Positions 31,310-39,235 are shown, counted from the stretch's first letter. The stretch: 44,895 nt of DNA from Streptomyces viridochromogenes DSM 40736 (GCF_000158955.1 NZ_GG657757.1:7303274-7348168); one strand, 5' to 3'. Numbers and translations are program-made. Notes: generated by a model from the sequence alone, not told the origin.

Positions 31310-32410
31310 TCACTTCCAACGAAGCAACGCCCCGAGACCCCCCACAGGCACCTCCTCCTGGGAAACCGCCAGCGCAGGCGCGTCAGTAGCCACCGCCGAC
31401 CGGATCAACGCATCATCCGCCCGGGCCGACCACGAGTTCTGCTCGCCCAGCACCTTCAGATCCGTACGCCGCACCGCGACCTGGTCCGGATCCTCACCGA
31501 TCCACACCTCGCGGTGCGCGTCCGGCCCGTCCAGCCTGATCAGCAGCTCGTCGATGCGGTGCTCACGAGCCGCCTCGATCAGCGCGGGCACGCCCTCCAC
31601 GGCGCCGGCCCGGCCCTCCTCGTCGGAGTGCCGTGCGGCCCTGAACCGGTCCAGCTCCGCCTCGGCCCGGCGCCCCACGTGCTCGGCACGGGCCCGCTCC
31701 ACGTCCTCGTCGAGGAGCCGGCTGCCGCTGCCGTGCGGCGCCTCGACGACGAGGTCGTGCAGTCGCTTGGGCAGCCGCTCGTGCACGGACCGCCGCTCAC
31801 GTTCGTCACCGACGAGAATCAGCAGGTCGGCCCGTGTCTCCTCCTGGCACACGGCGAGCGCGTCGGCGATCTCCGCGGCGTTGTGCTCCCAGGTGTTCTC
31901 CACCCGAAGCTGGAAGTGCCGCTCGGACCAGTCCGCGGAGCTCGTCCGGTGCACCGGCCACTGCCGGCCGGTGACGCTCCCGGAGTCCTCCCGGCCCAGC
32001 GCGCTGCGCAGCTCGAAGTCCGCGCCCTTGCGGTCGACGTACGCCACCACGCACACCGGGTCCTCGCCCGCCAGCTCCAGCAGCGGCGTGACCCGCGGCA
32101 GCGGCGCCCATTCGGCCCAGTCGCCGCCCTGCGGGGGACGGGTCAGCGAGGGGTCGAGAACCACCTCGCCGGCACGGGCGAACAGGGCCCGGCCGTGTGG
32201 TTCGGATGAGTGTGCCAGGTCTTCGATCGCGCTCTGCACGGCCCGGCAGGTCGCCTCGTCCGCGCCCTGCGCGGCCAGCTCCCTGGCCATCGCCTGCGCC
32301 GTCAGGCGCCGCTCGTGGGGGGTGTCCTCCGTATGCCGGGAGGTGTCGACGTACACGGAGGCCCAGGGGCCGGAGTGTTCGTAGAGTGGGTGCAGAAAAG
32401 CGAGATCCAT
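31310..32410 (-). CDS. Vms1/baeRF-type (bacterial-archaeal eRF1-like) protein
   Basis: A 366-residue protein: MDLAFLHPLYEHSGPWASVY at the start, VDTSRHTEDTPHERRLTAQA, and a later NEAT-like region WEHNAAEIADALAVCQEETR, LLILVGDERERRSVHERLPK. This is the Rv2629-like baeRF family 2, distantly related to eRF1 and to Vms1, which releases peptides from stalled ribosomes in eukaryotes. No GGQ loop is visible, so peptidyl hydrolysis is unproven; Rv2629 is known from dormancy responses in mycobacteria. A good SigB-type promoter match lies 53 bases upstream on the minus strand. Divergent from the small DUF6158-like gene. Confidence 0.78.
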   Translation of the reverse strand: MDLAFLHPLYEHSGPWASVYVDTSRHTEDTPHERRLTAQAMARELAAQGADEATCRAVQSAIEDLAHSSEPHGRALFARAGEVVLDPSLTRPPQGGDWAEWAPLPRVTPLLELAGEDPVCVVAYVDRKGADFELRSALGREDSGSVTGRQWPVHRTSSADWSERHFQLRVENTWEHNAAEIADALAVCQEETRADLLILVGDERERRSVHERLPKRLHDLVVEAPHGSGSRLLDEDVERARAEHVGRRAEAELDRFRAARHSDEEGRAGAVEGVPALIEAAREHRIDELLIRLDGPDAHREVWIGEDPDQVAVRRTDLKVLGEQNSWSARADDALIRSAVATDAPALAVSQEEVPVGGLGALLRWK

Positions 32411-32462
32411 GGCTCCCTCCCGGATGCCGCTCGGGGGTAGTGCTCAGTTGCTCCCCGGGCGG

Positions 32463-32487
32463 GTACCCGGACCGCATGAACGAACAC
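32463..32487 (-). promoter_or_regulatory. SigB-type promoter candidate for the baeRF gene
   Basis: On the minus strand GTGT (32487-32484), a 15-base spacer and GGGTAC (32468-32463), matching GNNT-N14-16-GGGTAC. The start codon is 53 bases downstream. The GGGTACCC is palindromic and so offers a -10 on the other strand for the small gene, although its -35 is poor. Confidence 0.6.
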
Positions 32488-32505
32488 GAGGAGCGGGGCG
32501 ACACC

Positions 32506-32763
32506 ATGACCGGAGTGGACCCTGACCGGCTGGACGACCAGCAGCTCATGAAAGAGCTCGAGAACATCCACCGCACGCGCCACGACACGCTGCTCTACGG
32601 TTCGAACGACGCGCTGCGCGCCCACAACGAGCGCATGGCCCAGCTCGAGGGCGAGTACCTGCGCCGCAACCCGAGCCGCCCGGTAGCCGCGGGCCGCACA
32701 CGCGAAGGGGCCCGGGAGCGGGGGAGCGGGGAGTCGGCGACTCCCACCGCCCCCAGCACCTGA
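32506..32763 (+). CDS. Small conserved actinobacterial protein (DUF6158-like)
   Basis: An 85-residue soluble, charged, helical protein: MTGVDPDRLDDQQLMKELEN, IHRTRHDTLLYGSNDALRAH, NERMAQLEGEYLRRNPSRPV. Function unknown. ATG at 32506 is preferred to one at 32476 because GAGGAGCGGGG precedes it, the family begins MTGVDP, and 32476 would place the divergent promoter's -35 inside the gene. The last 15 residues are a low-complexity Gly/Ser/Thr/Pro tail. It is convergent with katE; a run of ACCGG repeats separates them. Confidence 0.78.
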   Translation: MTGVDPDRLDDQQLMKELENIHRTRHDTLLYGSNDALRAHNERMAQLEGEYLRRNPSRPVAAGRTREGARERGSGESATPTAPST

Positions 32764-32785
32764 GCCCCTCGGAGGAAGGAAACCG

Positions 32786-32870
32786 GATCACGGCGAACCG
32801 GGTCACGGCGGACCGGTCACGGCGAACCGGAACGGACCGGACCGGACCGGACTGGACCGGACCGGACCGG
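32786..32870. repeat. Tandem ACCGG-type short repeats between convergent genes
   Basis: Three units like TCACGGCGAACCGG (32788-32830) run into a stretch of six ACCGG pentamers and one ACTGG (to about 32870). It fills the gap between the small gene and the catalase gene, where both transcripts end. I see no coding potential. Confidence 0.75.
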
Positions 32871-32893
32871 AACGAGCCCGGCCCGGCCCCCGC

Positions 32894-34996
32894 TCAGTGC
32901 CGCACCGGCCCTCGTCCCCAGTGCCGATGCGCCGCGACGGCGCCCACGAACGCGTCCAGGAACTCCTCGCTCGCCGGACCCGGCGAGGTGTCCGTGACCA
33001 CGCCCTGGTCGGTGACCACGCGGTGGAACTCCGTCGACAGCCGCAGGCCCTCCGGCTCCAGAGCCGACAGGATGCCCACCCCCGAGCCCAGCGCGCCGAC
33101 CGGCTTGCCGTGCCGGTAGGCGTCCCGCACGAACCGCACCGCGTCCGGGTCGGCCACGGTCGGCGGGGTACCGACGGGCCCGCCGGGCAGCAGCACCGCG
33201 TCGTACAGCACGGACGCCACGGTCGGCAGCGCACGGTCGACCGCGTACGTCTCACCGTCGGCCCCGGTGATCGTCCCGTCCGTGGCGGCCAGCGCCTCGA
33301 CGACCGCCCCCTCGGCGGCCAGCCGCTCCCGCACGGACGTGATCTGCTCCGCGTCCACGCCGTCCGTGACGAGCACCGCGATCTGCCGGGTCCGGATCGA
33401 ACCGTCGCCGCGCAGTGACTCCAGGCTGAGGGCGGGGGAGGACTGCTTGGACGCGGCCTCGGCGGCCTGCGGCTCCGGCACCCCGATGCCCCGGGCCACC
33501 TGCGCGGCCAGGTCCCCGTCGACCTTGGCCAGGTGCTCGACCGTACGCGTCCGCACGGTCCTCGCGCCGACCTTGCCGAGCTCGAACCGGAACGCCTCCA
33601 CGATGTGCTGCTTCTCCCAGTCCGCCATGCTGTTCCAGAACAGCGCCGTCTGGCTGTAGTGGTCCTGGAAGCTGGGGCTGCGGCGCCGGATCTTGTGGCC
33701 GTCCACCCGTTCGGCGTAATGCGTGTAGGCGCCCGAGCCGGCGCCCGCGTGGGCCGGGCAGCCACCGCCGAGCGAGTTCGGGAAGTAGTTCGTGCCGGAG
33801 TGGATGGCGCTCTGGTGATAGCCGTCGCGCTGGTTGTTGCGCACCGGCGCGACCGGCCGGTTCACCGGCAGCTGCGAGAAGTTGGGCCCGCCGAGCCGGA
33901 TCAGCTGGGTGTCCAGGTAGGAGAAGTTCCGTGCCTGGAGCAGCGGGTCGTTGGTGAAGTCGATACCGGGCACGACGTTCGCCGTGTGGAACGCGACCTG
34001 CTCGGTCTCCGCGAAGAAGTTCTCCGGGTTGCGGTCCAGCACCATCCGGCCGATCGGCCGTACCGGCACCTGCTCCTCCGGGATGATCTTCGTCGCGTCG
34101 AGCAGATCGAAGTCGAACGCGAACTCGTCCTCCTCCGGCACGAGTTGTACGCCCAGCTCCCACTCGGGATACTCACCCGCCGCGATCGCGTCCCACAGGT
34201 CACGCCGGTTGAAGTCCGGGTCCCGGCCCTGGCACTCCTGGGCCTCGTCCCACACCAGCGAGTGCACGCCCAGCTTCGGCTTCCAGTGGAACTTCACGAA
34301 CGTGCCGCGCCCCTCGGCGTTCACGAACCGGAACGTGTGCACGCCGAAGCCCTGCATCATGCGGTAGCTGCGCGGGATCGCCCGGTCCGACATCAGCCAG
34401 GTGATCGCGTGCAGCGTCTCGGGCTGGAGCGAGACGAAGTCCCACAGGGAGTCGTGCGCGGACGCGCCCGTCGGGATGTCGTTGTGCGGCTCCGGCTTCA
34501 CCGCGTGCACGAAGTCAGGGAACTTGATGCCGTCCTGGATGAAGAAGACCGGGAAGTTGTTCCCGACCAGGTCGTAATTGCCCTCCGACGTATAGAACTT
34601 GGTCGCGAAGCCGCGCACGTCCCGCACGGTGTCCGCCGAGCCCTTCGGGCCCTGCACGGTCGAGAACCGCACGAACACCGGCGTGCGCACCGACGGGTCC
34701 TGGAGGAACGCCGCGCGGGTGAACTCCGCGCAGGACTCGTACGGTTCGAACCAGCCGTACGCGCCCGCGCCCCGCGCGTGCACCACCCGCTCCGGGATCC
34801 GCTCGTGGTCGAAACGGGTGAGTTTCTCCCGGAAGTGGAAGTCCTCCATCAGCGTCGGGCCGCGCTCCCCGGCGGCCAGGGAGTCGTCGGTGTGATCGAC
34901 CTCGACCCCCTGGTCGGTGGTGAGCGGCCCGCCGGCCGGGTCATCCGCCCGGGACGCCTCGCGCTGCTCCTGCTTGCGGTCGGCGGGCAACGCCAT
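32894..34996 (-). CDS. katE: Large-subunit catalase, HPII/KatE type
   Basis: A 700-residue clade II catalase. The active-site His73 (ERVVHARG), Asn146 (LVGNNFPVFFIQDG), His337 (VAFHTANVVPG) and heme-ligand Tyr360 (ARNFSYLDT) all sit at a constant offset of 55 from E. coli KatE residues 128, 201, 392 and 415 as I remember them, so the His-Tyr cross-link may be kept. Residues about 535-690 are the extra DJ-1/PfpI-like domain (RQIAVLVTDGVDAEQI, LLPGGPVGTPP), with Gly-Ser (ALGSGVG) in place of the reactive Cys. It breaks down hydrogen peroxide in the cytoplasm. Its ATG overlaps the stop of the PfpI gene (TGATG), so it is at the end of a five-gene run. Confidence 0.95.
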   Translation of the reverse strand: MALPADRKQEQREASRADDPAGGPLTTDQGVEVDHTDDSLAAGERGPTLMEDFHFREKLTRFDHERIPERVVHARGAGAYGWFEPYESCAEFTRAAFLQDPSVRTPVFVRFSTVQGPKGSADTVRDVRGFATKFYTSEGNYDLVGNNFPVFFIQDGIKFPDFVHAVKPEPHNDIPTGASAHDSLWDFVSLQPETLHAITWLMSDRAIPRSYRMMQGFGVHTFRFVNAEGRGTFVKFHWKPKLGVHSLVWDEAQECQGRDPDFNRRDLWDAIAAGEYPEWELGVQLVPEEDEFAFDFDLLDATKIIPEEQVPVRPIGRMVLDRNPENFFAETEQVAFHTANVVPGIDFTNDPLLQARNFSYLDTQLIRLGGPNFSQLPVNRPVAPVRNNQRDGYHQSAIHSGTNYFPNSLGGGCPAHAGAGSGAYTHYAERVDGHKIRRRSPSFQDHYSQTALFWNSMADWEKQHIVEAFRFELGKVGARTVRTRTVEHLAKVDGDLAAQVARGIGVPEPQAAEAASKQSSPALSLESLRGDGSIRTRQIAVLVTDGVDAEQITSVRERLAAEGAVVEALAATDGTITGADGETYAVDRALPTVASVLYDAVLLPGGPVGTPPTVADPDAVRFVRDAYRHGKPVGALGSGVGILSALEPEGLRLSTEFHRVVTDQGVVTDTSPGPASEEFLDAFVGAVAAHRHWGRGPVRH

Positions 34997-35538
34997 CAGG
35001 CGGCCTCCTCGGCGAAGACGTCGAGGAAGGTCTCGCAGAACGCCTTCAGGTCGTCGGGCTTGCGGCTGGTCACCAGCTTGCCGGCCCCGTGGTCACAGAC
35101 CTTGACCTGCTTGTCGACCCAGGTGCCGCCCGCGTTGCGGATGTCGGTCTGCAAGCTCGGCCAGGAGGTCAGCTCCCGGCCGCGTACGACGTCGGCCTCG
35201 ACCAGCGTCCACGGCGCGTGGCAGATCGCGGCCACCGGGCGGCCCTGCTCGAAGAAGTCCCGGACGAACGCGACGGCCTTGTCGTCCATCCGCAGGAAGT
35301 CCGGGTTGGCCACACCGCCCGGCAGCACCAGGGCCCCGAACGAATCCGGCGTGGTCTTGCCCACGACCTCGTCGACGGGGAAGGTGTCCGCCTTGTCGAG
35401 GTGGTTGAAGGCCTGGATCTCGCCCTGCTGCGTCGACACCAGCACGGGCTCGTGGCCGGCGTCCTTCGCCGCCTGCCACGGATCGGTCAGCTCGACCTGC
35501 TCGACGCCCTCGGGCGCGACCAGAAACGCGATACGCAT
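34996..35538 (-). CDS. DJ-1/PfpI family protein (type 1 glutamine-amidotransferase fold)
   Basis: A 180-residue protein: MRIAFLVAPEGVEQVELTDP, GALVLPGGVANPDFLRMDDK and the nucleophile elbow AAICHAPWTL with Cys106-His107. This is the PfpI/YhbO/YraA group, reported as deglycases, chaperones or proteases; the true activity is debated. It lies directly before katE, whose own C-terminal domain is the same fold without the Cys. It belongs to the group of stress proteins such as B. subtilis YfkM. ATG 35538 lies five bases after the stop of the membrane-protein gene; its AAAGGA site is inside that gene's last codons. Confidence 0.9.
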   Translation of the reverse strand: MRIAFLVAPEGVEQVELTDPWQAAKDAGHEPVLVSTQQGEIQAFNHLDKADTFPVDEVVGKTTPDSFGALVLPGGVANPDFLRMDDKAVAFVRDFFEQGRPVAAICHAPWTLVEADVVRGRELTSWPSLQTDIRNAGGTWVDKQVKVCDHGAGKLVTSRKPDDLKAFCETFLDVFAEEAA

Positions 35539-35543
35539 GATGC

Positions 35544-36191
35544 TCAACGTCCTTTCTTGCTGCTCTTGCTGCTCTTGCTGCTCTTGCTGTTCTTGCGGCC
35601 GGCACGCACGCACCGCAGCAACTCCTCGCCGTACGGAAGCAGCACGCAGGTGCCGATGGCGGCGGCGATGCCCGCCAGGTAGCCGGGCGACAGCGGCCTC
35701 CGGCGCGGCACCAGACGCCACGCGTCCGGATCACCCGCGCCGCCGCGCAGCAGCGACTTCACCTGGTCGGCGTGCAGACACATCAGGGCGGCCAGCGCCC
35801 CGAACGGCAGCGACTCCAGAAAACTGTGGATGTGCTGCTCGATCGGCTTGACCTCCCGCTCGCTCCGCACGGCCGTGCGCACGTCCCACAGCGCCGTCGC
35901 CTCGTGCACCGCGGCCCCGCCCAACTGCACGGTCAGCAGCAGCGGGTTCACCTCGTAGCGCAGCGTCAGGGCGATCGGGATGCCGACCTCGGCCATCATC
36001 AGCGAGTGGATCAGCGACTCCTTGGTGCCCGCCGTCTCCTCGATACGGGTCCGCCGGTGCATCACCCAGTCGGCCACACCGGGGACGAACCAGCTGGGCA
36101 GCAGCCCGTACAGCAGATAGCGGGTCGTGGCGTCACCTACGTCCACTGTGACGCCGGTGGCACTGATCCGCTTCGCCTGGTCCGTGCTCAT
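35544..36191 (-). CDS. Conserved membrane protein with ordered His/Asp/Glu residues and KSS tail
   Basis: A 215-residue protein without a named family that I recognise. Hydrophobic segments lie at about 25-42, 63-77, 83-95, 128-137 and 163-182. Between them stand D41-x3-H45, E58-x3-H62, E68, H96-E97, D103, E118-Q-H120-I-H122 and E126, a pattern like that of membrane di-iron or zinc enzymes. The last 20 residues are Lys/Ser repeats. It starts within the CBS gene stop (ATGA) and ends five bases before the PfpI gene, so it belongs to the same transcript as the catalase. Membrane placement is clear; metal binding is inference. Confidence 0.75.
   Translation of the reverse strand: MSTDQAKRISATGVTVDVGDATTRYLLYGLLPSWFVPGVADWVMHRRTRIEETAGTKESLIHSLMMAEVGIPIALTLRYEVNPLLLTVQLGGAAVHEATALWDVRTAVRSEREVKPIEQHIHSFLESLPFGALAALMCLHADQVKSLLRGGAGDPDAWRLVPRRRPLSPGYLAGIAAAIGTCVLLPYGEELLRCVRAGRKNSKSSKSSKSSKKGR
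35557..35592. repeat. Nine-base tandem repeat coding for the KSS tail
   Basis: Four units TTGCTGCTC (the last TTGCTGTTC) from 35557 to 35592. On the minus strand they encode KNSKSSKSSKSSK at the end of the membrane protein. Slippage here would change tail length without frame change. Confidence 0.85.
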
Positions 36192-36622
36192 GCACCACCC
36201 CGGGCATCCGGATCGGCGCGGCTGATGTCGGCGAGCGCCGACGCGGGATCCTCGGCCTCGGCCACATCGCCGAGGCTCACGATCCCGACGGGCAGCCCGT
36301 TCTCCACCACCGGCAGCCGGCGTACCGCGTGCTCACGCATCAGCGTGACGGCGGTCGTCACCCGGTCCTCCGGCGTCACCGTCACCGGATCCGGCGTGCA
36401 CACGGTCTGCACGCTCACCGTCATCGGATCGGCGCCGTCGGCCACGGCCCGCACCGTGATGTCACGGTCGGTGAGCACACCGATCACGTCCTGCCCCTCG
36501 GCGACCACCACGTCGCCGATGTTCTGCGTGCGCATCAACAGGGCCGCCTCGACGAGCGAGGCGTCCGGGCGCACGGCGACCACACCCGGCGTCATCACGT
36601 CCTTCACCAACTCGGCCTTCAC
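36188..36622 (-). CDS. CBS-domain pair protein
   Basis: A 144-residue protein with two CBS motifs: LVKDVMTPGVVAVRPDASLV to VIGVLTDRDITVRAVADG, and TVCTPDPVTVTPEDRVTTAV to PVGIVSLGDVAEAED. Such pairs bind adenosyl ligands (AMP, ATP, SAM) and sense energy state. There is no other domain. GTG at 36622 (VKAELVKDVM) has GGAGGG nearby. It overlaps the membrane-protein gene downstream by four bases. A strong hairpin separates it from the DUF2795 gene. Confidence 0.9.
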   Translation of the reverse strand: MKAELVKDVMTPGVVAVRPDASLVEAALLMRTQNIGDVVVAEGQDVIGVLTDRDITVRAVADGADPMTVSVQTVCTPDPVTVTPEDRVTTAVTLMREHAVRRLPVVENGLPVGIVSLGDVAEAEDPASALADISRADPDARGGA

Positions 36623-36654
36623 TGTGCCCTCCCTCCGTTCCCTGGCGGGCGGGG

Positions 36655-36687
36655 GCACCGGGGCCGGCACGACGCCGGACCCGGTGC
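36655..36687 (-). terminator. Intercistronic hairpin between DUF2795 and CBS genes
   Basis: GCACCGGG (36655-36662) and CCGGC (36664-36668) pair with GCCGG (36674-36678) and CCCGGTGC (36680-36687), 13 base pairs with one mismatch and a 5-base loop. It lies 33 bases before the CBS start and could lower downstream expression or stabilise the processed message. Confidence 0.55.
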
Positions 36688-36702
36688 GCCCCGGCGCCGT
36701 CC

Positions 36703-37104
36703 CTACGCGTACTCCTCCGGTCCGGTCTCCCTGGCCCGGATCAGGGCCTCGGCCAGCTCCTGCACATTGCCGTAGCGCTCCTGGTGCGGCAGCCGCTCCA
36801 CGGCCTCGACGAGGACGTCGGGTGCCTGGTGCCCGCGCAGCTCGCGGGTCAGCTCACGGGCGTTCGCGGGGAACGCCCTGCGGCCCAGGATCCGGGCCAG
36901 CTCCAGCCGCACCGACTCCAGGGACGTCGACGCACGGCCCGGCGCCACCGGCCCGTACGCGACCTCGGGGTCGTCATCGGCGGCCGGCTCGGGGTCGTGC
37001 CACTCCTCACTGCGCGTGGGGTGCCCGGACCTGAGCAGACCCTGCAGTTCGTGTTTCATCTCGTCGTCACGGTGGACGCTCAGCCGGTCGCTGCCTCGCT
37101 GCAT
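36703..37104 (-). CDS. DUF2795 domain protein
   Basis: A 133-residue soluble protein. Residues 1-60 are polar (HELQGLLRSGHPTRSEEWHD). The DUF2795 fold follows: LESVRLELARILGRRAFPAN, ELTRELRGHQAPDVLVEAVE, RLPHQERYGNVQELAEAL. Function unknown; common in actinobacterial stress regions. ATG 37104 has GGAGGG six bases upstream; a start at 37152 would include the promoter. It is the first gene of the run leading to katE and has a SigB-type promoter match. Confidence 0.85.
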   Translation of the reverse strand: MQRGSDRLSVHRDDEMKHELQGLLRSGHPTRSEEWHDPEPAADDDPEVAYGPVAPGRASTSLESVRLELARILGRRAFPANARELTRELRGHQAPDVLVEAVERLPHQERYGNVQELAEALIRARETGPEEYA

Positions 37105-37137
37105 GTCTCCCTCCAGACGTTCGGGGGCCCGCACCGC

Positions 37138-37162
37138 GTACCCGAACACCACGGGCCGACAC
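37138..37162 (-). promoter_or_regulatory. SigB-type promoter candidate for the DUF2795-CBS-PfpI-katE run
   Basis: On the minus strand GTGT (37162-37159), a 15-base spacer and GGGTAC (37143-37138), the same arrangement as before the baeRF gene. The start of the first gene is 33 bases downstream of the -10. It would drive five genes ending with the catalase. Confidence 0.65.
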
Positions 37163-37262
37163 AGGCGCGGCGCACCGGATCACCGCCGTCGCATTGGTTT
37201 GCGCCACGGCCTGCGGGAGACCCGGGTCACACCCCCCACACATCCCTGGGGAAGGACACGCC

Positions 37263-37445
37263 ATGGCGATGCTCGCTGTGCTCATTCCGCTGCTCATGCT
37301 CGGAGCGGTGCTGGTGCTGGGCCGGTACGAGGAACTGCTGCTGCCGCAGGAGGACGCCGGCCGGCGCGAACCGGCCGACGTGAACCCCGCCGCCGCGGCT
37401 ACTTCTTCTCCCGCCCCGGCAGGAACTCCTGCACCTTTGCCTTGA
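37263..37445 (+). CDS. Small single-helix membrane protein overlapping the end of the pyruvate oxidase gene
   Basis: A 60-residue protein: MAMLAVLIPLLMLGAVLVLG as one membrane helix, then RYEELLLPQEDAGRREPADV and a Pro/Ala-rich end. GGGGAAGGACACGCC precedes the ATG. The stop lies 47 bases inside the convergent oxidase gene, so the last 15 residues are coded antisense to the end of that protein. Function unknown. Confidence 0.65.
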   Translation: MAMLAVLIPLLMLGAVLVLGRYEELLLPQEDAGRREPADVNPAAAATSSPAPAGTPAPLP

Positions 37446-39192
37446 AGCCCTGCTTGACCATCGATCCGCGGTCCGCGTCGCCCTTCAGGACCGACGCGGC
37501 GGCCGCCTCCATCTGGTCCCAGGTGGCGTGCGGCGGGATCGGTGGGACAGCCGGGTCGGTCAGGAACTCGACCACCGCGGGAGCGTCCGCCTCCAGCGCG
37601 GCACGCCAGGCCGCCTCGACGTCCTCCGGCTTCTCCACCCGGATGCCGGTCAGCCCCAGAGAGCGCGCGAACGCCGCGTACTGCACGTCCGGAAGCTCCT
37701 GCGAGGGCAGGAACGACGGCGCGCCCTCCATGGCCCGCATCTCCCACGTGACCTGATTCAGATCGTGGTTGTTCCACACCGCGATCACCAGCCGCGGGTC
37801 GTCCCACAGGTGGCGGTACTTCGCCGCCGTGATCAGCTCCGCCATCCCGTTCATCTGCATCGCCCCGTCCCCGACCAGAGCGATCGCGGGCCGGTCCGGG
37901 TGCGCGAACTTCGCGCCGATCACGTACGGCACCCCGCAGCCCATCGTCGCCAGCGTGCCGGAGAGCGAGCCGCGCATGCCCGGCCGCATGGTCAGGTGCC
38001 GCGCGTACCAGTTCGCCGTCGAACCCGAGTCGGACGTGACGATCGCGTTGTCCGGCAACAGCGGATCCAGGGCGCGGGCCACGTACTCCGGGTTGATCGG
38101 ATCGGCGTCCAGTCCCGCCCGGCGCTCCATGACGTCACGCCAGCGCCTCACGTTGGCGCACACCGTGTCGTACCACTCGCGCCCGCGTCCGCCCTCGATC
38201 AGCGGGATCAGCCGCTCCAGCGTGGCCTTCGCGTCACCGACGAGGTTCACCTCGTACGGGTAGCGCATCCCGATCATGTGCGGATCGATGTCGATCTGCA
38301 CGCCCCGCGCCTTGCCGAACTCCGGCAGGAACTGGCTGTACGGGAAGGACGAGCCGATGGTCAGCAGCGTGTCGCAGTCCCGCATCAGCTCGTACGACGG
38401 GCGGGTGCCCAGCAGGCCGATCGAGCCGGTGACGTACGGCAGTTCGTCGCTCAGGACGTCCTTGCCGAGCAGCGCCTTGGCGACGCCCGCGCCGAGCAGT
38501 TCGGCGATCCGCTCCACCTCGGCCCGCGCACCGGCCGCGCCCTGGCCGACCAGGATCCCCACCTTGTCACCGGAGTTGAGGATCTCCGCCGCCCGCCGCA
38601 CCGAGTCGTCGGACGGAATCGCCGTCCACGAACTGCGGTCCAGGCTGGAGGGCACCATCTTGAACTCGTGCGTCGGCGGCGAGTAGTCGAGCTCCTGCAC
38701 GTCGGCGGGAATGATGATCGCGGTCGGGCAGCGCCGCGCGTACGCCGTGCGGATCGCGCGGTCCAGCACGTTCGGCAGCTGCTCCGGCACCGTCACCGTC
38801 TCCACGAACTCCGAGGCGACGTCCTTGTACAGCGTGTGCAGGTCCACTTCCTGCTGGTACGACCCGCCCATCGCGGTGCGGTGCGTCTGGCCGACGATCG
38901 CCAGCACCGGCACATGGTCCAGCTTGGCGTCGTACAGGCCGTTCAGCAGATGGATCGCCCCCGGTCCCGACGTCGCGGCGCACACCCCGAGGCGGCCGCT
39001 GAACTTGGCGTAGCCGACCGCCTGGAACGCGGACATCTCCTCGTGCCGCGACTGCACGAAACGCGGTTCGTTCTCGGCCCGGCCCCAGGCGGCGAGCAGG
39101 CCGTTGATGCCGTCGCCCGGGTAGCCGAAGACCTGCTCCACCCCCCACTCGCGCAGCCTCTGCAGGACATGGTCGGCGACCTTGGTGCTCAT
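37399..39192 (-). CDS. poxB: ThDP-dependent pyruvate oxidase/dehydrogenase (PoxB-like)
   Basis: A 597-residue protein of the acetolactate-synthase-like ThDP family. The catalytic Glu is in SRHEEMSAFQAVGYAKFSGR. A central FAD/NAD-fold domain holds GILVGQGAAGARAEVERIAE, and the diphosphate motif is LVGDGAMQMNGMAELITAAK with NNHDLNQVTW (GDG...NN). It decarboxylates pyruvate to acetate with electrons passed to quinone or oxygen. The closest well-known relatives are E. coli PoxB and B. subtilis YdaP, the latter a SigB-regulated stress gene. ATG 39192 matches the family start. A partial SigB-type promoter lies upstream, and a SigB-family sigma gene is divergent from it. Confidence 0.92.
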   Translation of the reverse strand: MSTKVADHVLQRLREWGVEQVFGYPGDGINGLLAAWGRAENEPRFVQSRHEEMSAFQAVGYAKFSGRLGVCAATSGPGAIHLLNGLYDAKLDHVPVLAIVGQTHRTAMGGSYQQEVDLHTLYKDVASEFVETVTVPEQLPNVLDRAIRTAYARRCPTAIIIPADVQELDYSPPTHEFKMVPSSLDRSSWTAIPSDDSVRRAAEILNSGDKVGILVGQGAAGARAEVERIAELLGAGVAKALLGKDVLSDELPYVTGSIGLLGTRPSYELMRDCDTLLTIGSSFPYSQFLPEFGKARGVQIDIDPHMIGMRYPYEVNLVGDAKATLERLIPLIEGGRGREWYDTVCANVRRWRDVMERRAGLDADPINPEYVARALDPLLPDNAIVTSDSGSTANWYARHLTMRPGMRGSLSGTLATMGCGVPYVIGAKFAHPDRPAIALVGDGAMQMNGMAELITAAKYRHLWDDPRLVIAVWNNHDLNQVTWEMRAMEGAPSFLPSQELPDVQYAAFARSLGLTGIRVEKPEDVEAAWRAALEADAPAVVEFLTDPAVPPIPPHATWDQMEAAAASVLKGDADRGSMVKQGFKAKVQEFLPGREKK

Positions 39193-39235
39193 GTACGACC
39201 TCCCGGACGTATGGGGGCAGAGCCAGCAGTCCGAG

